In this document: positions 8,951 through 16,597 of the stretch, piece by piece
Numbering within the stretch: position 1 is the stretch's first letter
How the letters are laid out: every line of letters begins with the position of its first letter
Assembly (NCBI RefSeq): GCF_000718635.1
Contig: NZ_JOBF01000006.1
Span: forward strand, 124,001 to 188,000
Origin: Streptomyces varsoviensis
GTDB taxonomy: Bacteria; Actinomycetota; Actinomycetes; Streptomycetales; Streptomycetaceae
Direction of reading: 5' to 3'
Length of the DNA: 64,000 nt
Notes under the pieces: model-generated
The model's database searches: none
What the model saw: only the letters and a program-made list of their open reading frames with translations
Told to the model about the DNA's origin: nothing
Translations under genes and position numbers: made by a program

Positions 8951-8977
8951 GACGCCGGTCCGCGGCGTTTTGTGACA
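8951..8977 (-). promoter_or_regulatory. ECF41-type promoter of the sigma-factor gene
   Basis: On the minus strand TGTCACA (8977-8971) is followed after exactly 16 nt by CGTC (8954-8951). This is an exact match to the ECF41 consensus TGTCACA-N16-CGTC as I recall it. It predicts autoregulation and a transcription start near 8944. Confidence 0.75.
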
Positions 8978-9011
8978 CCCGCGGCCGGTGACGGAGGCCA
9001 CATCACCGTGG

Positions 9012-9038
9012 CGTCACAAGAAGCGGGCCGTCGGCATC
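9012..9038 (+). promoter_or_regulatory. Probable ECF41-type promoter of the partner gene
   Basis: CGTCACA (6 of 7 positions) is followed after 16 nt by CATC (3 of 4). This is a weaker copy of the motif, facing the AhpD-like gene. Confidence 0.55.
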
Positions 9039-9110
9039 TTGTGGTCATCCAATGCGGCGGCGCACGACACCCGCACCGCACCGCACCACACGACGAGTGA
9101 GGACGACGTC

Positions 9111-9587
9111 ATGGAACCTCGTTTCAACCTGTTCGACAGCCCGACCGCCGCGAAGGTCGCCAAGCGGTTCTACAACACCTCGCTGGCCCTGGACGGGACG
9201 CTGTCGAAGTCCCTGCGGGAGCTGGTGGAGCTGCGGGTCGGCCAGCTCAACGGCTGCGGCTTCTGCGTGGACGTCCACACCAAGGAGGCGGCGGCCGTCG
9301 GGGAAACCGCGCTGCGCCTGAACCTGGTCGCCGCGTGGCGGCACACCACCGTCTTCACCGAGGCCGAGCGGGCCGCGCTGGCGCTCGCCGAGGAGGGCAC
9401 CCGGCTCGGCGACCGCGGCGTGACCGACGAGACCTGGGCCGCGGTGCGCGAGCACTACGACGACGACCAGGTCGGCGCCCTGGTCTGCCTGGTCTCCCTC
9501 ATCAACGCGGCCACCCGGATGAACGTCATCGTGCACAACCCGGGCGGCTCGTACCAGCCCGGCGCGTTCGCCGGCATGGAGAACTGA
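9111..9587 (+). CDS. Carboxymuconolactone decarboxylase / AhpD-like protein
   Basis: A protein of 158 residues of the carboxymuconolactone decarboxylase superfamily with the AhpD-type redox signature: CGFCVDVH holds a CxxC pair and a downstream His. Such proteins act as alkylhydroperoxidase-like thiol reductants. The ATG at 9111 follows GAGTGAGGACGACGTC. The gene is divergent from the ECF41 sigma factor and has a matching promoter-like motif, so it is the likely regulon target, although its physiological substrate is unknown in this family context. Confidence 0.9.
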   Translation: MEPRFNLFDSPTAAKVAKRFYNTSLALDGTLSKSLRELVELRVGQLNGCGFCVDVHTKEAAAVGETALRLNLVAAWRHTTVFTEAERAALALAEEGTRLGDRGVTDETWAAVREHYDDDQVGALVCLVSLINAATRMNVIVHNPGGSYQPGAFAGMEN

Positions 9588-9905
9588 CCGGAAGGCGGAG
9601 CGCCGACCGCTTATCGCGCGTATCGCGTCCCCCGCCCCCGTCCCGCGTCCTGCTCACAGGTGAGGGCGCGGGAGGTGCGTACGGGCGGGGGCGCGGGCGG
9701 CGCGTACGCCGGGCCGTACCGAAGGCGGGGCGGGCCGCTCCGCGCGCACGCCGGGGCTGTACGCGCGTATGCCGGGGCTGTACGCGCGTATGCCGGACGA
9801 CTGTGCGCGGGGCGCTTCTCGCCGGGTACCGGCGGGGCTACGCTGAGTGGTGCGCCCCGGCCCCCGGCGACCCGCGAACCGCTCCGTCCCGAGGAGGCGC
9901 GCGTC
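9588..9905. other. Intergenic region with 21-bp tandem repeat
   Basis: A GC-rich spacer of 318 bp with no supported gene. It contains two perfect copies of a 21-bp unit, gccggggctgtacgcgcgta plus t, at 9750-9770 and 9771-9791, and other GTACG words. The downstream STAS gene has its ribosome-binding site GAGGAGG near 9892. Confidence 0.6.
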
Positions 9906-10406
9906 ATGAGCGTAGGTCTCGAACCCTCCCGCACCGCCCCGCCCGCGGCCCCCGTCACCTCGGTGATCGAAGTCGGCGGCGCCCTCGACCTCACGACCGT
10001 GCCGCGGCTGCGCGAACTCCTGCGCGGGGCGCAGGGCCCCGGCGTCCGGCTCGTCCTCGACCTGTCGGGCGTCACCCACTGCGACGCGCTCGCCCTCGGC
10101 GTGCTCGTCGCCACCGCCCGCCGGGCCCGCGGCCACGGCGGCGAACTGCGCGTCCTCGCGCCGTCGCCCGCCGTCTCCCGGGCACTCGGAGCGGCCGGGC
10201 TCCGCCGTCGTCTGTCGGTCTTCGCGGAGGACGGGGCCGCCGCGGTTCCCGGGGCGCGGCGGCCGGCCGGGCGCGGCTTCGGAGTGGTGGACGGCCAGGC
10301 CGCGGAAGCGGCCCGCTACTTCTCCTCCGGAGGGGGCGGCGACGAGCGGCCGGCGATGACCTCGCGGGCCACGTCGGACAGCCGGCGGTTGTGCGAGCGG
10401 GCGTAG
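9906..10406 (+). CDS. STAS-domain protein, anti-sigma-factor-antagonist-like
   Basis: A protein of 166 residues whose first 110 or so form a STAS domain (VIEVGGALDLTTVPRLRELL, VRLVLDLSGVTHCDALALGV). In partner-switching antagonists the loop carries a phosphorylatable Ser in DSxG; here it reads CDALALG, so the phosphorylation site seems lost. The ATG follows GAGGAGGCGCGTC. The last 30 residues are encoded antisense to the end of the convergent ANTAR gene (91-bp overlap) and look like frame extension into foreign coding sequence. It may be a constitutive binder or act on a non-kinase partner. Confidence 0.8.
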   Translation: MSVGLEPSRTAPPAAPVTSVIEVGGALDLTTVPRLRELLRGAQGPGVRLVLDLSGVTHCDALALGVLVATARRARGHGGELRVLAPSPAVSRALGAAGLRRRLSVFAEDGAAAVPGARRPAGRGFGVVDGQAAEAARYFSSGGGGDERPAMTSRATSDSRRLCERA

Positions 10407-11035
10407 CCGCGCAGCGAGAGGAACGCGCGCTCCATGTCGGTGCCGTAGCGCTCGGCGAGCTTCCCCTTGGCCTGTTCGATCACGATCCGGCTGTCGAGGG
10501 CGGTCTGCAATTGCCCGGTGAGCCGTTCGCTGCGCCGCGCGGAGCGCTGCCGCACGAGGCTGATGGTCGCGATGTCGGCCATGGCCTGGGCGATGGGCGA
10601 ACCGAACGGCTCGATGTGCCGGGCGTCGGCGACGAAGAGGTTCAGGGCGCCGACGACCTCACTGCGGCAGCGCATGGGGAGGGCCTGTACGGCCGCGAAG
10701 CCGCGCCGCCGGGCCTGCGGTACGAACCGGGGCCAGCGCTCCGCCTCCATGCTCACGTCGAGGACGGCCACGGCGGTACCGCGCCGGAAGCAGTCCAGGC
10801 AGGGCCCCTCCTCCTCCAGTACCTCGAAGAGTTCCAGGTGCCGTACCTGCTCGCAGGAGGCGGCCGCCACCCGCAGTTCCCCGGAGAGGTCCGCGAGCAG
10901 CACCCCGGCGGCGTTCACGCCGAGCACGTCCACACAGCGGTCGGCCAGCAGGCGGAGCAGCGCGGGCTGATCGGAAGCCGCACCCCCGTTGTCCGCCAGT
11001 TCCACGAATGTCTTGGCCACGACGTTCTCGTCCAT
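10316..11035 (-). CDS. GAF and ANTAR domain-containing protein
   Basis: A likely RNA-binding transcription antiterminator of 239 residues. An N-terminal GAF-type sensor domain covers about residues 20-160. The C-terminal ANTAR three-helix domain covers about 170-230 (LQTALDSRIVIEQAKGKLAE, LSLRGYARSHNRRLSDVA). ANTAR domains bind paired hairpins in leader RNAs to block termination. No RNA target is evident nearby. It converges on and overlaps the STAS gene by 91 bp. Confidence 0.9.
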   Translation of the reverse strand: MDENVVAKTFVELADNGGAASDQPALLRLLADRCVDVLGVNAAGVLLADLSGELRVAAASCEQVRHLELFEVLEEEGPCLDCFRRGTAVAVLDVSMEAERWPRFVPQARRRGFAAVQALPMRCRSEVVGALNLFVADARHIEPFGSPIAQAMADIATISLVRQRSARRSERLTGQLQTALDSRIVIEQAKGKLAERYGTDMERAFLSLRGYARSHNRRLSDVAREVIAGRSSPPPPEEK

Positions 11036-11424
11036 GGTCTCCGTCCACTGCCGCGAAGCACACTCCCCGCCCTCTCCACCTGCCCTCTCAGCCCAATTCA
11101 GAACTAACTCCCTGCGTAAAGGTGGAAATTCACCAGGGGGACCGACATATATGAAGGGTCGACGGCCGACTGTTTGGGTGTGACCGGGCGGGGGACCCGG
11201 AATCCGGCCCTTCTTCGGCCGAACGCGTTTTCCAGGCCAACTCGGCCTATTTCAGCCTGACTCGGCCCCCGGTCGGTTACCCGGAACGGAACGGAACGGA
11301 ACGGGCCGGACCTGACCTGACCGGACCGGGCCGGGCCGGGCCGGAACAGACGGGCCGGGCCGGGCCAGAACAGACCGGACCAGGCCAGACCAGGCCAGAC
11401 CAGGCCAGACCAGAGAGGAAGCCG
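11036..11424. repeat. Intergenic low-complexity tandem repeats
   Basis: A 389-bp gap between the ANTAR gene and the VOC gene. From about 11281 it consists of short tandem units: CGGAA repeated four times, mixed GGGCC words, then three exact copies of caggccagac (11381-11410) running into the ribosome-binding site GAGAGGAAG. No gene is visible. It may form structured leader RNA for the VOC gene or be a slippage product. Confidence 0.65.
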
Positions 11425-11805
11425 ATGACCGTAGAGAAGACCACTGTCCTCGTCCTGGACTCCGCGGAGCCCGAACAGCTCGCCGAGTTCTACGCCGGCC
11501 TGCTGGGCGGGGAGAGCCGGCTGGGCGAGGACCCCGACTTCGTCGAGGTCACCGGCCGCCACGGCGTCTTCCTGGCCATCCACCGCGACCACGGCTACGC
11601 GCCCCCGAGCTGGCCGCGCCCCGAGGACTCCCAGCAGGCGCACCTGCGGATCGTGGTCGCCCGTGAGGACATGGACGAGGCGGAGCGCGAGGCGGTGAAC
11701 CTGGGCGCGCGCCCCATCGACACCAAGGAGAACAACGGGCCGCGGGACGTCCGCACCTACTCCGACCCGGCCGGCCACTCCTTCACCCTGGCGACGGTGC
11801 CCTGA
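11425..11805 (+). CDS. VOC family (glyoxalase/dioxygenase-fold) protein
   Basis: A small protein of 126 residues with two beta-alpha-beta-beta-beta repeats typical of the vicinal oxygen chelate fold (TTVLVLDSAEPEQLAEFYAG; VRTYSDPAGHSFTLATV). Actinobacterial relatives are annotated as glyoxalase-like or uncharacterised. GAGAGGAAG precedes the ATG. It converges with the hemerythrin gene, and both end at a strong shared hairpin at 11909-11944. Confidence 0.85.
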   Translation: MTVEKTTVLVLDSAEPEQLAEFYAGLLGGESRLGEDPDFVEVTGRHGVFLAIHRDHGYAPPSWPRPEDSQQAHLRIVVAREDMDEAEREAVNLGARPIDTKENNGPRDVRTYSDPAGHSFTLATVP

Positions 11806-11908
11806 CGGCCGCCCGCCGCCTCTCTGAGAGGGCGCGTACGCACGTACCGAAACGCACGCACGTAGTCGATACGTAGCCGAAAGGCACGTACCCGAGAAGC
11901 GCGAAAAA

Positions 11909-11944
11909 CGTGCCCCGCCCGGGCAGCAGACCGGGCGGGGCACG
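11909..11944. terminator. Bidirectional hairpin terminator
   Basis: A perfect inverted repeat with arms of 14 bp (CGTGCCCCGCCCGG and its complement) and an 8-nt loop. An A-run lies on its left side, giving a U-run for leftward transcripts. It sits between the convergent VOC and hemerythrin genes. Confidence 0.85.
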
Positions 11945-11979
11945 CGACCAGGGGTCGCCCGTGCCAGGGGCCACCCATG

Positions 11980-12534
11980 TCAGGGGTTGCCCATGGCCTT
12001 CCGTACGACGTCACGGGTGCGGTCGACCACACCGGCCACCGGGCCCGCCATGAGGTTCTTCAGCGCCGTGTCCGTGCCCGGGTGCGGGCGGGTCGGGGCA
12101 AGGGCCTCGGCAGCCCTGACCGCGGCGGCCAGACGCTCCAGCCGGTCCCGGTCGGCCGCCGCCCGCAGATGCGCGAACTCGTAGCGCTCCTCGGCGTCGG
12201 CGTGCGCCGTCACGTCCTGGCGCAGCGCCGCGAACAGGTCCAGGAACTCCGGGGAGTCGGGGTCCATGTCCTCCAGCCGGCCGAGCGCCCGCTTGGCGCC
12301 TTCCTCCTCCTCGATCCGGTCCTTGACGACCTGTTCGCCGCCGTCGATGTGCTTGCGCGCGAACGGGTGGACGACCTCCTCCTCCGCGGTCTCGTGCACC
12401 GCGAGCAGGTGGATCAACTCGCGGAAGGAGCGAGTCCGTTCGTCCCCCTTGGCATCGGCGACCTCCTCGAAGAGGCCGCGGATCCTGGTGTGCTGCTGTT
12501 GCAGCAGCTCGACGACATCCTGCTTCTCGGGCAT
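11980..12534 (-). CDS. Hemerythrin HHE domain-containing protein
   Basis: A protein of 184 residues with a helical hemerythrin-like domain. Candidate di-iron ligands are in QQHTRIRGLFEE, in IHLLAVHETAEEEVVHPFARKH and in TAHADAEERYEFAHL. Proteins of this type bind O2 or NO or sense redox state. The ATG at 12534 follows AAGGAGGCAACCGC. The C-terminal 50 residues are an uncharacterised basic tail. It lies downstream of the enolase-superfamily gene on the same strand, separated by 182 bp containing two GGGGGTGACAGAAGT repeats. Confidence 0.88.
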   Translation of the reverse strand: MPEKQDVVELLQQQHTRIRGLFEEVADAKGDERTRSFRELIHLLAVHETAEEEVVHPFARKHIDGGEQVVKDRIEEEEGAKRALGRLEDMDPDSPEFLDLFAALRQDVTAHADAEERYEFAHLRAAADRDRLERLAAAVRAAEALAPTRPHPGTDTALKNLMAGPVAGVVDRTRDVVRKAMGNP

Positions 12535-12716
12535 GTGCGGTTGCCTCCTTGGGGCGTGGCCCGGCTCGTCTCTCCGCCGGGCCGCCCGAGTACCCGCGCC
12601 GCCGGAGCGGGAACCTCCGGGAGGGCGCCGGAACGGACGATGGCTCGTGGGAGGTGGGGAAGTGGGGGGTGACAGAAGTGGGGGTGACAGAAGTGGGGGT
12701 AGGAGCGGCGAAGTAG

Positions 12717-13820
12717 TCAGGCGATGCGGTACGGCTCCATGTCCTCGCGGCGCAGCGTCAGACCGTGGCCCGGGGCCGGGCCGGGGGTCAGGCGGCCGCC
12801 CGAGGGGTCGAGGGCGCCGTCGAACAGGGTCGACTCGATGCGTACGTGGTCGTGGAACCACTCGATGTGCCGGAGGTTGGGGATGGCCGCCGCCGCATGG
12901 ACGTGGACGTGCGGGGCGCAGTGCGCCGAGATCTCCAGGCCGTGGGCCTGCGCCAGCGCCGCGGCCCGGAGGAATTCCGTGATGCCGCCGCAGCGCGTGG
13001 CGTCCGCCTGGAGGCAGTCGACCGCGCCCGCGCTCACCATGCGCGCGAAGTACGGCAGGCCGTAGCCGAACTTGCCGGCCGCCACGTCGCAGACGAGGGT
13101 GTCGCGGATGAGCCGCAGGCCGTTCAGGTCGTCGGCGGAGACCGGTTCCTCCAGCCAGCCGACGCCGTACTCCGCGAGCGCGCCGCCGACGCGCACGGCC
13201 TGCTTGCGGTTGTAGCCGCCGCCCGCGTCCACGTACAGCTCGGCCTTGTCGCCGATGACCTGGCGGGCCTGGCGGACGCGGGACAGGTCGCGGGCGACCG
13301 CGCGGCCCCGGCACTCGCCGATCTTGATCTTCACCCGCGGTATGCCCTGACCGTGCACCCAGCCACTGAGCTGCGAGGCGAGATGCGTGTCGTGGTACGT
13401 GGTGAAGCCGCCGCTGCCGTACACGGGCACGGTCTCGCGGGCCGCGCCGAGCAGCCCGACCAGCGGCACCTCGAACTGCCGGGCCTTGAGGTCCCACAGG
13501 GCGAGGTCCACGGCCGAGATCGCGCACGAGGCGATGCCGGGGCGGCCGGAGTCGCGCACCGCCCTGCACATCGCGTCGTGCAGCCGGGGCACGTCGAGGG
13601 CCGAGCGGCCCAGCGTCGCGGGCGCGAGCTGCTCGTCGACGAACAGCCCGGCCGCGGCGGGCGCGTACGTCCAGCCCGTTCCGTACACCGTCCCGGCACG
13701 GGCCTCGACGACCACCACGGTCGTCGCGTCCCAGTCGAGGGTGGCGTCGGCCTCGGGAGCGTCGGTGGGGACGGAGTACGCGGACACCGCCAGTTGTTCC
13801 AGAGGTAGTTGGGGTTTCAC
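12717..13820 (-). CDS. Enolase-superfamily (mandelate racemase/muconate lactonizing) protein
   Basis: A protein of 367 residues with the N-terminal capping domain and (beta/alpha)7beta barrel of the mandelate racemase subgroup. The KxK motif (Lys164, Lys166 in VKIKIGE) is present, as are the first metal ligand (Asp198 in YVDAGGGY), the second (WLEEPV) and the His300 base in SAHCAPHVH. The third metal ligand, normally Glu in AAGE, reads AAGK (Lys250), which should disturb Mg2+ binding. The GTG at 13820 is chosen because GGAGG lies 12 nt upstream; an ATG at 13865 is possible. Sugar-acid dehydration or racemisation is the usual role, but the activity is uncertain here. Confidence 0.85.
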   Translation of the reverse strand: MKPQLPLEQLAVSAYSVPTDAPEADATLDWDATTVVVVEARAGTVYGTGWTYAPAAAGLFVDEQLAPATLGRSALDVPRLHDAMCRAVRDSGRPGIASCAISAVDLALWDLKARQFEVPLVGLLGAARETVPVYGSGGFTTYHDTHLASQLSGWVHGQGIPRVKIKIGECRGRAVARDLSRVRQARQVIGDKAELYVDAGGGYNRKQAVRVGGALAEYGVGWLEEPVSADDLNGLRLIRDTLVCDVAAGKFGYGLPYFARMVSAGAVDCLQADATRCGGITEFLRAAALAQAHGLEISAHCAPHVHVHAAAAIPNLRHIEWFHDHVRIESTLFDGALDPSGGRLTPGPAPGHGLTLRREDMEPYRIA

Positions 13821-14348
13821 CTGCTCTTGTTTCCTCCCCGCAGGCGCTAGCGGACCGCTCCGCACCCGCGATCAGCCGCCGGGCATCCGCGCTCGGCGGG
13901 CCGGGGGCGGGGCCGGGCCCCGGCCCGCCGGGATGCCCCGTACCAGGTCGTGTGGGGGGTCCGGGTATCCCGCGAGGCGGACGGAAAACCCGCCGCGGGG
14001 CCGGTCGTGGTGGGGGGTGGCGACGGCTTGAGAGCTGTTGGCGGGCGGCTTGAGGGCGATCGGCAGGTGGTCCGAGGGCGACTGGCGGGCGGCTTGGGGG
14101 CGGTTTGGGGGCGGCGGCGGTGTTTGGTCCCGCCCGCCGGGGCTACTCCGAACCGGAAGCGGCCCGGCGGGCGCGGCGGCTCCTGGCTCGTGGCTCGGGG
14201 CTCGGGGTTCGTGGCTCCGGCCCGTACGGCTCCGGCCCGTAGCGACGGCTCGTGGCCCGTGGCCCCATAGGGCGCGCCGTGGAACGCGCCGCCCCCGAGG
14301 CCGCGAACGACCCCGAAACCCACCCCCACGAGAGGAAGGCACCACGCG
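13821..14348. other. Long divergent spacer upstream of the gas-vesicle genes
   Basis: This 528-bp gap holds no supported gene. It is dominated by imperfect GGCGGCTTGAGGGCG-type and GTGGCTCGGGGCTCG-type repeats (about 14000-14270). It presumably contains the promoters of the divergent racemase-like and gvp genes, but no clear -35/-10 pair could be picked. Confidence 0.5.
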
Positions 14349-14792
14349 ATGACTGTTGTCCCGGCACAACAAGGCGGGGGCGCGGGCGGCACCAGTGGCC
14401 TCTACGACGTCCTGGAACTCGTACTCGACCGGGGGCTCGTGATCGACGCGTTCGTCCGTGTCTCGCTCGTAGGCATCGAGATTCTGAAGATCGACGTACG
14501 TGTCGTCGTCGCGAGCGTCGACACGTACCTGCGGTTCGCCGAGGCGTGCAACCGGCTCGACCTGGAGGCCGGCCCGCACAAGAACCCCGGCCTGCCGGAC
14601 CTGGTCGGCGAGATGACCGAGTCCGGCGCCCGCGGCAAGTCCAAGGGCGCCCTGTCCGGCGCGGCCGAGACCGTGTCGAACGCCTTCAACCAGGCCCGTG
14701 AGGAGAGCCGGGACAGCAGGGAGGCCCAGAGCGAGTCCCGGCCGCGGGCCAAGCGGACGGCGTCGCGGAGCCGGAAGGAGGAGCAGGAGTGA
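14349..14792 (+). CDS. gvpA: Gas vesicle structural protein GvpA-type
   Basis: A protein of 147 residues with the conserved GvpA core at about residues 17-65 (LYDVLELVLDRGLVIDAFV, VGIEILKIDVRVVVASVDTY), which forms the ribbed protein shell of gas vesicles. The C-terminus extends into a charged Ser/Arg/Lys/Glu tail longer than in cyanobacterial GvpA, as usual for Streptomyces proteins. GAGAGGAAGG precedes the ATG. Its TGA overlaps the next GTG. It is the first gene of a gvp cluster whose order matches that known from Streptomyces. Confidence 0.93.
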   Translation: MTVVPAQQGGGAGGTSGLYDVLELVLDRGLVIDAFVRVSLVGIEILKIDVRVVVASVDTYLRFAEACNRLDLEAGPHKNPGLPDLVGEMTESGARGKSKGALSGAAETVSNAFNQAREESRDSREAQSESRPRAKRTASRSRKEEQE

Positions 14793-15505
14793 GCACGTAC
14801 GTCTACGGCATCACTCGCGACTCGCACCCGCCCCTCCCCGAGGAGACCGTCGGCGTCGGAGATCCGCCGCGGCCCGTGCGCGTCGTCGCGGCGGGGCCGC
14901 TGGCGGCCCTGGTGAGCGACGCGCCGCCGGACCTCAAGCCCAAGCGGCGCGAACTCCTCGCGCACCAGAACGTGCTCGCCGAGGCCAGCTCCGCCGGGCC
15001 CGTGCTGCCGATGCGGTTCGGCGGCGTCTCGCCCGACGACGACGCGGTCACCACCGCGCTCGCCGCGCACGAGGAGCACTACCTCGAACGGCTGCGCGCC
15101 CTCGACGGCAAGGCCGAGTACAACGTCAAGGCCACCCACGACGAGGAGGCCGTCCTCCACCGGGTGCTCACCGACGCCCCCGGACTGCGGGAGCTGCACG
15201 AGGCCAACAAGGCGGCCGGCGGCGGCAGCCACGAGGACCGGCTGCGCCTCGGCGAACTCGTCGCGACGGCCGTACAGCAGCGCGAGCCGCAGGACGCGGC
15301 GCTGCTGCGGCAGGCGCTCGAAGACGCCGCGGAGGACACCTGCCCCGGCCCGCCCAGCGGGGGCTGGCTGGCGAACATCTCGTTCCTGGTGGACCGCGAG
15401 CACGGCGAGGAGTTCGTGGCCGCCGTGGCGGCGCTGCGCCGCGAGAACCCCCATCTCGTGCTGCGCGTCAACGGCCCCCTGCCGCCGTACAGCTTCGTGG
15501 AGTGA
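14789..15505 (+). CDS. gvpF: Gas vesicle protein GvpF/GvpL family
   Basis: A protein of 238 residues of the GvpL/GvpF family, accessory proteins thought to act in nucleation or assembly of gas vesicles. Recognisable are the start STYVYGITRDSHPPLP, the stretch VLPMRFGGVSPDDDAV, and the C-terminal NISFLVDREHGEEFVAAV with HLVLRVNGPLPPYSFVE. The GTG start overlaps the gvpA stop as GTGA, indicating translational coupling. Confidence 0.92.
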   Translation: MSTYVYGITRDSHPPLPEETVGVGDPPRPVRVVAAGPLAALVSDAPPDLKPKRRELLAHQNVLAEASSAGPVLPMRFGGVSPDDDAVTTALAAHEEHYLERLRALDGKAEYNVKATHDEEAVLHRVLTDAPGLRELHEANKAAGGGSHEDRLRLGELVATAVQQREPQDAALLRQALEDAAEDTCPGPPSGGWLANISFLVDREHGEEFVAAVAALRRENPHLVLRVNGPLPPYSFVE

Positions 15506-15509
15506 CGCC

Positions 15510-15752
15510 GTGGGCCTCCTGAGAGAGCTGCTGCTCCTGCCCGTCGCCCCGCTGCGCGGCACCGGCTGGGTGCTGGGCCAGGTGCTGACCGAAGCCGAGC
15601 GGCAGTACTACGACCCGGCGGCCGTCCAGCGCGAACTGGCCGACCTGTCACGGCGGCTCGACGCGGGCGAGATCGACGAGGAGGAGTTCGACCGGCGCGA
15701 AGACGAACTGCTCGACCGGCTCCAGGCGCCGCAAGCACAACAGACGCAGTAG
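15510..15752 (+). CDS. gvpG: Gas vesicle protein GvpG
   Basis: A small protein of 80 residues with the GvpG pattern: a hydrophobic start (GLLRELLLLPVAPLRG) followed by a charged helix containing AERQYYDPAAVQRELADL and a Glu/Asp-rich end. The GTG start lies 4 nt after the gvpF stop. It is required as an accessory for vesicle formation in studied systems. Confidence 0.9.
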   Translation: MGLLRELLLLPVAPLRGTGWVLGQVLTEAERQYYDPAAVQRELADLSRRLDAGEIDEEEFDRREDELLDRLQAPQAQQTQ

Positions 15753-15823
15753 GCGCAGCAGGCGCAGTAGGCGCAAAAGCAGCAACGGACTCAACCGACT
15801 CAACGGACAAGAACGGGAGAGGC

Positions 15824-16597
15824 ATGAACAGCCGGCTGGCAATAGGGCTCGCCGTGGGCGCTGGATATGTGCTCGGGCGGACGAAGAAGGCGAAGCTCGC
15901 CTTCGGCATCGGGACGCTGGTGATGGGCAAGCGCCTCCAGTTGAACCCGAAGTCGATCGCGGATTTCGCCGCCGCGCGACTGGCGGACAACCCTCAGTTC
16001 AAGGAGATCGGCGACCAACTGCGGGACGACCTGCGCGGCGTCGGCAAGGCCGCGACCGGCGCGCTCGTCAACCGGCAGTTGGAGGGCCTGGCGGACCGGC
16101 TGCACGACCGTACGGCCGGGGTGCAGGACCGGTTGTCGGGGGTGGTGCCGGGCGCTTCCGCCGAGGACGAGGACGAGGGTGAGGACCGGGACGAGAACGG
16201 GAGCGGGAGCGGCTCCAACGCGAAGGCCGACACGGACAGCGATACGGACGGCGATACGGACGGCGACGCGGAGGAATCCGCCACCGCGAGCGGTCAGAGC
16301 CGGCGGAAGCCCGCGGCGCGCAGGTCCGCGTCGGGCAGGTCCGCGTCGGGCAGGTCCGCGTCGGCCGGTGCCGGGAAGGCCGCCGGCGCCGCGAAGTCCG
16401 CTCAGCGCACGGCGTCCAAGAGGGCGCCCGCCAAGAAGACCGCCGCCAAGGAGACCGCCGGCAAGGCGGGCAGCAGGGCGGGCGGCAAGACCGGCGGCGC
16501 GTCGGGCGGTACGTCGGGCGGTACGTCGGGCGGTACGTCGGGCGGCAGGAAGCCGTCCGGAACGCGGACCACGAAGGCGGGTGGCGACCGTGGCTGA
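15824..16597 (+). CDS. gvpY: GvpY-like gas vesicle cluster protein
   Basis: A protein of 257 residues. The first 115 residues are conserved-looking, with a Gly/Ala hydrophobic start (RLAIGLAVGAGYVLGRTKKA) and PKSIADFAAARLADNPQ. Residues about 118-155 are strongly acidic. Residues about 160-257 are a Lys/Ala/Ser/Gly-rich, histone-tail-like segment encoded by short DNA repeats. Its position between gvpG and the SRPBCC gene matches gvpY of streptomycete clusters; its function is unknown. It overlaps the next gene by 8 bp. Confidence 0.8.
   Translation: MNSRLAIGLAVGAGYVLGRTKKAKLAFGIGTLVMGKRLQLNPKSIADFAAARLADNPQFKEIGDQLRDDLRGVGKAATGALVNRQLEGLADRLHDRTAGVQDRLSGVVPGASAEDEDEGEDRDENGSGSGSNAKADTDSDTDGDTDGDAEESATASGQSRRKPAARRSASGRSASGRSASAGAGKAAGAAKSAQRTASKRAPAKKTAAKETAGKAGSRAGGKTGGASGGTSGGTSGGTSGGRKPSGTRTTKAGGDRG
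16326..16552 (+). repeat. In-frame tandem repeats in the gvpY tail
   Basis: Three 15-bp copies of cgggcaggtccgcgt-type sequence (about 16326-16372) and four 12-bp copies of gtcgggcggtac-type sequence (about 16501-16552) encode SASGR and TSGG repeats. Both periods are multiples of three. Confidence 0.8.

Noticed and set aside
9750..9791. Possible CRISPR-like array
   Set aside because: Only two adjacent 21-bp copies without spacers and no cas genes; it is a simple tandem repeat.
12765..13808. 347-codon plus-strand frame
   Set aside because: Antisense to the enolase-superfamily gene, whose catalytic motifs are clear.
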